Below the pieces are notes generated by a model. The model saw nothing but the letters and a program-made list of their open reading frames with translations, made no database searches and was not told the DNA's origin. Made by a program: the position numbers and the translations under genes. Below are positions 1-7,116 of a stretch of DNA of 9,722 bases, in pieces (position 1 is the first letter of the stretch; each line of letters starts with the position of its first letter). Location of the stretch: NCBI GenBank assembly GCA_003641345.1, contig QNAD01000046.1, positions 1 through 9,722 on the forward strand, given 5' to 3'. Source of the stretch: Candidatus Zixiibacteriota bacterium. Lineage in GTDB: Bacteria > Zixibacteria > MSB-5A5 > GN15 > FEB-12.

Positions 1-138
1 ACTAAATACGTATTGGCTTATAACAAGTTGCTAATTTTAGTCTTTTTAATCAACAAAATTATCACCCCCAAATTGTTATAAAATTAGTTGCTTGAGTATG
101 AAAGTACTGATATTTTTAAGTTAATCATTTTGAGGAAT
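1..138. other. Leader region upstream of the CstA-family gene
   Basis: AT-rich stretch with no convincing gene. An open frame runs in from a TTG at position 88, but the 17 residues it would add do not resemble CstA family sequence, so I treat them as untranslated leader. The best promoter-like pair I can find on the plus strand is TTGTTA at 73-78 and TATGAA at 97-102, 18 bases apart. In DNA this AT-rich such a pair is easily found by chance, so it is only a candidate. No terminator hairpin or riboswitch-like fold is visible by eye. Confidence 0.4.
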
Positions 139-1899
139 ATGGTTTTGAATATCTTAATTTATTTTTTCTTAGCTTTGATAAGCTATATTATGGCTTATCG
201 CTTTTACTCCAAATATATTGCTAAATCAATAGGAGAAATTCCCGATCGCCCTACTCCGGCTGTAATAATAAATGATGGAAAAGATTTTGTTCCAACTAGA
301 CCGTCTGTACTTTTTGCCCATCATTACTCTACAATTGCCGGTGCCGGTCCAATTGTAGGTCCTACTCTTGGGATTCTTTATGGAATAGGTCCAGCCTGGT
401 TGTGGGTTGTTCTCGGAGCTATATTTTTGGGGGCAGTCCATGATTTTACTTCCTTATTTGCATCAATTAGGGAAAAAGGTAATTCAATAGCTGAAATTGC
501 ACGTAAGTCATTGGGACCTGCAGGTTTCTTATTTTTTATAACTTTTACAATTATAATGATTATTTTGGTTACATCAGCATTTCTTTCTCTTACAACTATT
601 TCATTGACCTCGCTTTGGCCTCTTGAAAAATTAGGGTTGCCAGAATCTCAAGAATTGTTAAGAACAAAAATTATTGATGGGCATTCATTTGGAGTGGTTG
701 GCGGTATTGCTTCAACATCGGTAGCAATAATAACTTTTCTGGCTCCTATTTTAGGTTTCTTGATACTTAAGAAAAATATAAAAACTGTTTATGCTTATAT
801 AATAGCAATAACAATCTGTTTTATCTCAATTTATTTTGGATTTAAATTCCCAATTGCTCTTGATTCATCAATTTGGATGATTTTAATAGCTGTTTATACT
901 TTTTTTGCCTGTCAATTACCAGTATGGCTGATTCTCCAGCCTCGAGATTTTATCAATGTTCAAATATTATATGCAGGTATGGTATTACTTGTAACAGGTG
1001 TAATTATATCGGGATTTAATGGAGCTGAGGTAACTTATCCTATAACCAACTTTGTTGTTGGCGAGGCGAAAATGGGTCCAGTATGGCCTTTTCTATTTAT
1101 TACAATTTCATGCGGTGCAATTTCGGGGTTTCATGCTCTTGTCTCTGGAGGCACGTCCTCTAAGCAGCTTGACAAAGAAAGCAATGCACGTTCAATAGGT
1201 TATGGAGGAATGCTTCTGGAGGGGCTTTTGGCAGTATTGGTGCTTATAACTATATCATCTGCATTGAGTTATAATGATTATATTAATATTGCATGGCCGG
1301 AGATTGGCAAAGGAAATCCAATTTTGGCATTTGCTTTATCTGTTGGTAATTTGTTGAATGGTTCAATAGGATTGTCGATTGCGTTTGGAACTGTAATTGG
1401 AATTCTCATCGTTGAAGGATTTTTAATTACTACTTTGGATTCTGCGGTACGATTAAACAGGTATCTGTTTGAAGAATTTTGGAAAACAATTTTTAAAAAT
1501 CCGCCTAAATTAGTGAAGAAATTTTATTTTAATACAGGGTTATCAGTAATTTTGATGTTATTTATTGCCTGGAATCAAGGGTATAAACTTATCTGGCCGC
1601 TTTTTGGATCGACCAATCAATTATTGGCGGCTTTAACTTTGATGACTATAACTGTCTGGTTGCATCATGCCGGACGTAAGCACTGGTTTACTTTAGTACC
1701 AGCAATAATAATGTTAATAATAACCATTTGGTCTTTGTTTTATTATTTGGTTATTAGATATATTCCACAAAAAAATGTTCTATTGGGCGTTACCGATTTA
1801 ATTCTTTTGTTGTTAGCTATTGGAGTTCTTTATTTGTCAGCCAAGCAACTGCTATTTGGCAAGTCAAAACCAGAGCCGACAATAACTTCCAAAGCCTAA
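139..1899 (+). CDS. cstA: CstA-family carbon starvation protein, peptide or pyruvate transporter
   Basis: Polytopic inner-membrane transporter of the CstA family (586 aa from this start). Characterised members, E. coli CstA and BtsT (YjiY), import peptides or pyruvate. Family blocks are easy to see: HHYSTIAGAGPIVGP near residues 61-75, a following HDF at 101-103, CGAISGFHALVSGGTSSKQL at 325-344, TTLDSAVRLNRY at 431-442 and WPLFGSTNQLLAAL at 486-499. Many hydrophobic segments span the protein. It is shorter than the roughly 700 aa E. coli CstA and matches the shorter CstA class. Start: the ATG at 139 has GAGGA only two bases upstream, which is close; a TTG at 145 would have eight-base spacing, and a TTG at 88 would add residues unlike the family. 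The true start is therefore uncertain by a few codons. The substrate cannot be read from sequence. The next gene lies 83 bases on, with no terminator seen between, so co-transcription is possible. Confidence 0.93.
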   Translation: MVLNILIYFFLALISYIMAYRFYSKYIAKSIGEIPDRPTPAVIINDGKDFVPTRPSVLFAHHYSTIAGAGPIVGPTLGILYGIGPAWLWVVLGAIFLGAVHDFTSLFASIREKGNSIAEIARKSLGPAGFLFFITFTIIMIILVTSAFLSLTTISLTSLWPLEKLGLPESQELLRTKIIDGHSFGVVGGIASTSVAIITFLAPILGFLILKKNIKTVYAYIIAITICFISIYFGFKFPIALDSSIWMILIAVYTFFACQLPVWLILQPRDFINVQILYAGMVLLVTGVIISGFNGAEVTYPITNFVVGEAKMGPVWPFLFITISCGAISGFHALVSGGTSSKQLDKESNARSIGYGGMLLEGLLAVLVLITISSALSYNDYINIAWPEIGKGNPILAFALSVGNLLNGSIGLSIAFGTVIGILIVEGFLITTLDSAVRLNRYLFEEFWKTIFKNPPKLVKKFYFNTGLSVILMLFIAWNQGYKLIWPLFGSTNQLLAALTLMTITVWLHHAGRKHWFTLVPAIIMLIITIWSLFYYLVIRYIPQKNVLLGVTDLILLLLAIGVLYLSAKQLLFGKSKPEPTITSKA

Positions 1900-1982
1900 T
1901 ATAATAATCTTCTAAATTCTTCAGTTGCAATAAATAAACTCTAATTTAAGCCGATATATCATAGATAGAAAAGAAATAAAAA

Positions 1983-3542
1983 ATGAAACTATTTTTAGAT
2001 AGAAATAAAACTTTACTCCCAAGAGTAGATAACATTTATCTGCTGACCAGATTATTAACATTATCTGGAATTTGTTATATTATTTTTTCCGGTTATTATA
2101 ATTTTGGGGATAAGAATTTTTTTTATGCCATTATTGGCACTTTCTTACTTCATATTGGTATTTTCATAATAGCAATTTATGAAAAATTTGACATAAAATT
2201 AGCTTATCTTTCAGCTATTTTATACGATTTAATTTTGATTCCTATTTTGATTATTTATACCGGTAAATTATCATCATCTTATTTTTTATTATTTTATCTT
2301 ACCGTATCAGTTGCGGCATATGTTTTAACATTTTGGTTTGCTTCGGCTGTAGCCCTTTTAGTTTCGGCTTTATATCTACTATCTGTTTTTGATAATATAA
2401 ACTGGGATAATTTTTTTGACATATCTATCAGAATAGGATTTGTTTGGATTTACTATTTTGCTATTTCATATGCATCAAGGTATATGCGTAAAACTGAAAA
2501 AAGAGTGTTAAAGCTTTTTGATACACTTAACAAGCGAACTTCAGAACTTGAAAAATCTCAGGCACAACTTGAGATGATTTATGAAAACACGCGAGTATTG
2601 GCATCAATTCTTGATATAGAGGGAGTATTAAAAGAAGTTGTAAGAATTATTGGGAGAGTTCTTCAGTACAATTATTTTGGAATTATCTTAAAAGATAAAA
2701 GAAAAAATTTGTTTTATCGAGCTCGTATTGAAGGATCAGTAGAAAACTATCATCCCAAAGCTATACCTGTTTCCGGTATGGGGTTAATTAGGAAAGTATT
2801 TGATATCGGTGAGGAAATTACTGTTAAAGATATTGTTAAAAGAGAAGATTACAAACCTCTCTATACTGGTTCAAGATCATTAGCAGTGTTACCTTTGACG
2901 TCACATGGTCAGAATCATGGCGTTCTTTTTGCAGAATCCAGTATTAAGGATGATTTTAATCAAAAAGATATGCAGGTCTTAACTGCTGTGGCTCGCTCTG
3001 CTGGATTAGCGATAGAAAATGCAGAACTTCATCGAAAGACCGAAGAATTAACAGTTATTGATGAATTGACAGGTATTTATAATTATCGCTATTTTGTGCG
3101 TAAGTTACAGGAAGAAAAGCGAAGAGCTCTTAGGTATTCATTGCCGCTCTCTTTGATAATGGTCGATATTGATTTTTTCAAAAAATTAAATGATAATTAT
3201 GGACACGAAACGGGAAATAAGATTCTCAAAAGACTTTCGGTAATCATCAAAAGTTGCATAAGAGATGTTGATATATTCGCCAGGTATGGCGGAGAAGAAT
3301 TTGTGATAATTCTTCCTCAAACACCAGAAAGTGAAGCTTTTAATATTGGGGAACGAACTCGCAAGGCAGTGGAAGAAGAGGTTTTTGGAGTTGGAAAAGC
3401 TGGTGATTTAAAAATCACTATTTCACTTGGTGTTAGTTCATTTCCGGAAAATGGTAAATCACATGAAGAGTTATTATCCGTAACTGATCAGGCTTTATAT
3501 AGGGCGAAAGGTGAGGGAAGAAACTTAGTAAGAGTAATATAA
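1983..3542 (+). CDS. Membrane-anchored GAF-GGDEF diguanylate cyclase
   Basis: Predicted to make cyclic di-GMP from two GTP at the cytoplasmic face of the inner membrane. Residues 20-165 contain about six hydrophobic segments forming an N-terminal membrane sensor module that I cannot assign to a named MASE family. A short helical, probably coiled-coil linker (about 168-200) leads to a GAF domain (about 200-347) and a GGDEF domain (356-519). The active-site loop is GGEEF at 436-440, an active form of the signature. The metal/substrate motif MVDIDFFKKLND is at 393-404. RDVD at 427-430, five residues before GGEEF, fits the RxxD inhibitory site for c-di-GMP feedback. No EAL or HD-GYP domain is attached. 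There is no clear Shine-Dalgarno sequence, only an A-rich run before the ATG. It heads the peptidoglycan gene series, 41 bases before the NagZ gene. The signal sensed is unknown. Confidence 0.93.
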   Translation: MKLFLDRNKTLLPRVDNIYLLTRLLTLSGICYIIFSGYYNFGDKNFFYAIIGTFLLHIGIFIIAIYEKFDIKLAYLSAILYDLILIPILIIYTGKLSSSYFLLFYLTVSVAAYVLTFWFASAVALLVSALYLLSVFDNINWDNFFDISIRIGFVWIYYFAISYASRYMRKTEKRVLKLFDTLNKRTSELEKSQAQLEMIYENTRVLASILDIEGVLKEVVRIIGRVLQYNYFGIILKDKRKNLFYRARIEGSVENYHPKAIPVSGMGLIRKVFDIGEEITVKDIVKREDYKPLYTGSRSLAVLPLTSHGQNHGVLFAESSIKDDFNQKDMQVLTAVARSAGLAIENAELHRKTEELTVIDELTGIYNYRYFVRKLQEEKRRALRYSLPLSLIMVDIDFFKKLNDNYGHETGNKILKRLSVIIKSCIRDVDIFARYGGEEFVIILPQTPESEAFNIGERTRKAVEEEVFGVGKAGDLKITISLGVSSFPENGKSHEELLSVTDQALYRAKGEGRNLVRVI

Positions 3543-3574
3543 TGTTGAATATATATAGAATATTTATTTAAATT

Positions 3575-3578
3575 GGAG
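3575..3578 (+). promoter_or_regulatory. Ribosome binding site of the NagZ-type gene
   Basis: GGAG within TGGAGATA, five bases before the ATG at 3584. The same eight-base string occurs upstream of the 2H phosphoesterase gene with the same five-base spacing, which supports both starts. Confidence 0.75.
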
Positions 3579-3583
3579 ATATA

Positions 3584-4582
3584 ATGAAAGATATAATAAA
3601 AAGTTTAGGCCAGTTTTTTATTATCGGATTTCCCGATAATTCACCATCCTCGGAATTTTTGAATTTTATAGACGAAGTTCAGCCGGGGGGTGTCATTCTT
3701 TTTGAAAACAATTGTAACACTTATGAAAGCACTGCTCGAAATATATTAAGCATTAAGAGTCGTTATAATGAATATGCACCTTTTATTGCGATTGATCAGG
3801 AAGGTGGTAGGGTCTGCCGTTTAAGGGGAACTCCTGTAGAATATATGAGTCCAATGAAATATGCAGAGCATGATGATTTTGAAAAATTCATTGAAGATTA
3901 TAGTCGTTCTATTATGTATATGGAGTCTTTAGGTATTAACTTGAACTTAGCACCAGTTGCTGACGTTTATATTAATTCCAAAAATGAAGTGCTGAAAGAT
4001 CGTTGTTTTGGTACAACACCTGCTCAGGTTTCACTTTTTGTCGAAGCGGCAATAGGAGTAGCTAAAAAATCCAGTATGCTTTCATGTTTGAAACATTTCC
4101 CCGGTTTAGGTAGTGTAGAAATTGACCCGCACAAGCAAACTTCAATAGCAGATTTCGATAAAATTATTTGGAATCAAAGAGAAAAAATACCGTTTGATGC
4201 CGGTGTAAAAAAAGGTGCTGAATTTATTATGACTACTCATATTAAGCTTCCACAAATAGATAATGAAATTGTTACTGCCTCTAAAAAAATTATTGATGAA
4301 CTTATTAGAGAAAATCTTTCTTTTGATGGATTAGTTATTACCGATGATTTATGTATGGAAGGGGCTAATGAAATTGGTGATTATGGAGAAAGAGCTGTAA
4401 AAGCATTTAATGCCGGTCATGATATTCTTTTGTTTGGTCAAAAATTTGAAATTGCAATTGAAGCTTATGAGCATTTTGTTAATGCTGTTGAACGAGGTGA
4501 AATTTCCGAACAAAGATTAGATGATGCCTTGAGTAGAATTTCAGGTACAAAGTTCAAACTTGAAAGATCAGTAATGAATTAG
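3584..4582 (+). CDS. nagZ: Beta-N-acetylhexosaminidase, glycoside hydrolase family 3 (NagZ type)
   Basis: Predicted to remove GlcNAc from GlcNAc-1,6-anhydroMurNAc and its peptide-bearing forms during murein recycling. The length of 332 aa is typical of single-domain NagZ. Seen in sequence: the substrate-site stretch DQEGGRVCRL at 71-80; a conserved arginine in DRCFG at 139-143; KHFPGLG at 170-176 followed by D181 and H183, the Asp-His pair that serves as acid/base in this family; and the nucleophile region TDDLCMEG at 253-260. There is no signal peptide, so it should act in the cytoplasm on imported muropeptides, as in E. coli, and not on the intact wall. The start is backed by GGAG five bases upstream. 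The AnmK gene begins 15 bases after the stop; its enzyme would use the anhydroMurNAc that NagZ activity helps release, which strengthens the call. Confidence 0.93.
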   Translation: MKDIIKSLGQFFIIGFPDNSPSSEFLNFIDEVQPGGVILFENNCNTYESTARNILSIKSRYNEYAPFIAIDQEGGRVCRLRGTPVEYMSPMKYAEHDDFEKFIEDYSRSIMYMESLGINLNLAPVADVYINSKNEVLKDRCFGTTPAQVSLFVEAAIGVAKKSSMLSCLKHFPGLGSVEIDPHKQTSIADFDKIIWNQREKIPFDAGVKKGAEFIMTTHIKLPQIDNEIVTASKKIIDELIRENLSFDGLVITDDLCMEGANEIGDYGERAVKAFNAGHDILLFGQKFEIAIEAYEHFVNAVERGEISEQRLDDALSRISGTKFKLERSVMN

Positions 4583-4597
4583 TTATTATGATGTGTT

Positions 4598-5818
4598 ATG
4601 AAATTATCAAAATTAATAGAGAGAAAAAGTCTAACAGTTTTGGGCTTAAATTCAGGTACATCGGCAGATAGTCTTGATATGGCTGTTGTAAAAATAGGTC
4701 GGGCAGGGGCTAAAAAAACAATCAAAATCTTAAAACATTCAGAAGTAAAATATCCCAAAAGTTTAAAAAGGAAAATGGATGATATTATTAATTCTGATAT
4801 TATTACTTTTACGGAATTTATTTCTTTGAATAATAGTTTGGGCAAATTTTTTGGTAAGTCTTCAAAAAAATATATTGATAAACTTAAAAATGATAAAATC
4901 AATATTGACCTTATAGCATCCCATGGTCAAACAATTGCTCATTTTCCTGAAATGATTAATATTAACAAAAAAAAGCAATCCGGAACCCTTCAAATTGGTG
5001 CTCTTAGTGAAATTTCCGTTCAGACCGGAAAAATAACAGTCGGTAATTTCCGTCAAACTGATATAGCTTTGGGAAACGAAGGTGCCCCTATTACAGTTGA
5101 GGCTATGAAACAGCTATTAGAAAGTGAAAATAAGCCAATCATAATTGTTAACATTGGCGGGATATCAAACTTCTTTTATTTCCCATCACATGATAATAAA
5201 CTAATTGCTCAAGCAGGAGATTGCGGTCCAGGTAATTCGCTAACTGATATTTTAACTCAAAAATTGTATAACAAGCCATTTGATAAATTAGGTGAAATTG
5301 CTAAAACGGGAGAAATTTCTTCCAGACTGCTTCTGCTTTTGATAAAAAACTCTCAATTGTTAGTAAACTCTATTTCTACTGGAAAAGAAGTTTATGGTGA
5401 AAAACTATCCAAGCAGATATTAGATTATTCAAAGCAATTAAGCCTTAAGAATCAGGATATTTTGGCTTCTGTCGGTGAATTTACAGCTCAGATGATTGCT
5501 AAGAAATTAATTCCTCTTCTGAAATCAGATGAAAATCTTCTAAAATTATATTTGACCGGAGGGGGAAGAAAAAATAAGTTCTTTATAGATAGAATTGAAG
5601 CAAATTTGAAAGGTATTAAAGTAGAGCCGATTGAAAAAATTGGTTTGTGTGGAGATTCAATCGAAGCGGTTTCTTATGCCATAATGGGAGAAACCTCTAT
5701 TAGGTCAGAACCTATGAAAACAGTTTTTATTAAAGGTAAACAGCAAAAGATTTTACCAGTATTGGGAGAGATTGTTCAACCTCCGGTTATAATTCAACCC
5801 TCGGTTGTAATGCGATGA
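4598..5818 (+). CDS. anmK: Anhydro-N-acetylmuramic acid kinase (AnmK), divergent
   Basis: Predicted to open the 1,6-anhydro ring of anhydroMurNAc and phosphorylate it with ATP to MurNAc-6-phosphate, a cytoplasmic step of murein recycling. The length of 406 aa is close to the family norm. Seen: phosphate-loop region GLNSGTSADSLD at 16-27, ASHGQTIAHFPE at 107-118, FRQTDIALGNEGAPI at 151-165, NIGGISNF at 185-192, GDCGPGN at 207-213, TGGGRKNKF at 320-328, and a late GDSIEAVSYA stretch at 352-361. Differences from the usual family motifs as I know them: DG becomes DS in the first block, GQGAPLVP becomes NEGAPITV in the third, and the H or D usually found a few residues later is not evident. Substrate range could therefore differ. 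No Shine-Dalgarno is visible before the ATG; with the preceding stop 15 bases upstream, coupled translation is likely. The stop overlaps the next gene by four bases (ATGA). Confidence 0.88.
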   Translation: MKLSKLIERKSLTVLGLNSGTSADSLDMAVVKIGRAGAKKTIKILKHSEVKYPKSLKRKMDDIINSDIITFTEFISLNNSLGKFFGKSSKKYIDKLKNDKINIDLIASHGQTIAHFPEMININKKKQSGTLQIGALSEISVQTGKITVGNFRQTDIALGNEGAPITVEAMKQLLESENKPIIIVNIGGISNFFYFPSHDNKLIAQAGDCGPGNSLTDILTQKLYNKPFDKLGEIAKTGEISSRLLLLLIKNSQLLVNSISTGKEVYGEKLSKQILDYSKQLSLKNQDILASVGEFTAQMIAKKLIPLLKSDENLLKLYLTGGGRKNKFFIDRIEANLKGIKVEPIEKIGLCGDSIEAVSYAIMGETSIRSEPMKTVFIKGKQQKILPVLGEIVQPPVIIQPSVVMR

Positions 5819-7116
5819 ATAAGAGACCAATAAAAATAATGCATAACCAAATGAGCAAACGAAGTTTGTTTAAGCTAATAGTCAAAATTGGAATTGGTAT
5901 TCTTCTGATGGTCTTTGCTTTTAGTTGTGCTCGTATTCCCGGGCTAAAAGAGGAAGTGTCAGGTCCGGTTATAAAAGTTCCCTTTGTGAGAGTTCTAATT
6001 GATGATTCCCAATCAAAGATAAATATCGGTAGTAAAGGTTCTTTTGCTGTGGAATGTCTTGATGACGGTCACCAGAATGTTGTATATGCTAATAAATCTG
6101 TGAAAGTGGAAAATATCAAAGGAAATTTAGTTGTCAAAAATAAAAAAGGACAGCTTATAAATCAAAACTTGGATGAAGTTAATATTATTCCCAGAGGGAA
6201 TGATAAGCATCTCTATTATAATAAAAAACCATATCGGGGTATAGTGAAATTGATTCCTGCGGGTAATAATTTGAGTGTTATCAATATTCTATATATGGAA
6301 GATTACCTTCGGGGAGTTGTTCCGCCTGAGATAGGAAAACGAAGCAAAGATGAAATAGAAGCTGTCAAAGCTCAGGCGATAGCCGCAAGAACTTATGCAA
6401 TGGCACATTTAAAACAATATCCGGATGAACAATATGATATGCGTTCCAGTATAATTGATCAGGTTTATGAAGGAATAAAAGTTGAACAAAAATTAACAAA
6501 CAAGGCAATCAATGCAACTGCAGGGGATGTCATTACTTACCATGATGATTTTATAAATGCGTATTATCATTCGACCTGTGGGGGGATGACCGATGATATT
6601 GAGGATGTTTGGGATAGAAAGGAAATTCCGTATTTGAAAGCGGTCTCAGATAGTTCTGCATGTTCTTGGTCAAAATATTATAACTGGGAAGAAATATTTA
6701 CCGAAAAACAACTTCGTAATCGGATTGAACAATATTTGTCAAGTGATCGCGGCAGGGATATGAGAATAGGTAAAATTAAGGATATTGTAATAGTTGAGAC
6801 TTCACCCGGAGGCAGAATTGCAAAGTTAGTCATTGAAACAAATAATGACAGATTCTTTTTTAAGAAGGATAGGATAAGATGGGTGTTTGGCAGAACATCA
6901 AACCCTGATTTGATATTGCCATCGAATAGATTTAAAGTTAATCTACGACGGAATTCAAATGGTAAAATTGAAAAAATAATTTTAACAGGTAGTGGGTACG
7001 GACATGGAGTAGGAATGTGTCAATGTGGAGCGATTGGATTAGCTCGGGTAGGATGGAATTGTAATCAAATTTTAAAACATTATTACAAGAATGTTGAAAT
7101 AAAACAAATATATTAA
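5815..7116 (+). CDS. SpoIID/LytB-domain protein, probable lytic transglycosylase lipoprotein
   Basis: SpoIID-family proteins cleave peptidoglycan glycan strands stripped of stem peptides, leaving 1,6-anhydroMurNAc ends. This protein (433 aa) has a basic start, a hydrophobic run at about 20-35 and a possible lipobox AFSC ending at C38, so it is probably anchored on the periplasmic side; the lipobox is imperfect (F at -2). Domain landmarks: YLRGVVPPE at 164-172 with E172 as the likely catalytic glutamate, EAVKAQAIAARTYA at 182-195, YHSTCGGMTDD at 251-261, VWDRKEIPYLKAV at 265-277 and GSGYGHGVGMCQCGA at 392-406. The last block has two cysteines where S or C and an aromatic residue are usual. The annotated ATG overlaps the previous stop (ATGA), suggesting coupling. 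An internal ATG at 5851 (residue 13) would give a more typical signal peptide. Sporulation is not implied, as this domain also occurs in non-sporing bacteria. Confidence 0.9.
   Translation: MNKRPIKIMHNQMSKRSLFKLIVKIGIGILLMVFAFSCARIPGLKEEVSGPVIKVPFVRVLIDDSQSKINIGSKGSFAVECLDDGHQNVVYANKSVKVENIKGNLVVKNKKGQLINQNLDEVNIIPRGNDKHLYYNKKPYRGIVKLIPAGNNLSVINILYMEDYLRGVVPPEIGKRSKDEIEAVKAQAIAARTYAMAHLKQYPDEQYDMRSSIIDQVYEGIKVEQKLTNKAINATAGDVITYHDDFINAYYHSTCGGMTDDIEDVWDRKEIPYLKAVSDSSACSWSKYYNWEEIFTEKQLRNRIEQYLSSDRGRDMRIGKIKDIVIVETSPGGRIAKLVIETNNDRFFFKKDRIRWVFGRTSNPDLILPSNRFKVNLRRNSNGKIEKIILTGSGYGHGVGMCQCGAIGLARVGWNCNQILKHYYKNVEIKQIY

Noticed and set aside
88..138. TTG start at 88 extending the CstA-family protein by 17 residues
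   Set aside because: The extra residues are polar and unlike the family's N-terminus, which begins close to the first membrane segment; starts at 139 or 145 fit better.
1900..1982. Promoter or terminator between the CstA-family and cyclase genes
   Set aside because: TTGCAA at 1925-1930 has no -10 partner at proper spacing, and no stable hairpin with a T run is visible.
4579..5056. Minus-strand open frames opposite anmK (4579-4902 and 4862-5056), plus similar shadows at 226-441, 6938-7246, 7207-7467 and 8415-8624
   Set aside because: Each is antisense to a well-supported gene, mainly over coding sequence, and none shows family features.
5815..7116. SpoIID domain as evidence of sporulation
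   Set aside because: SpoIID/LytB domains are widespread in non-sporing Gram-negative lineages, and no other sporulation gene is in the window.
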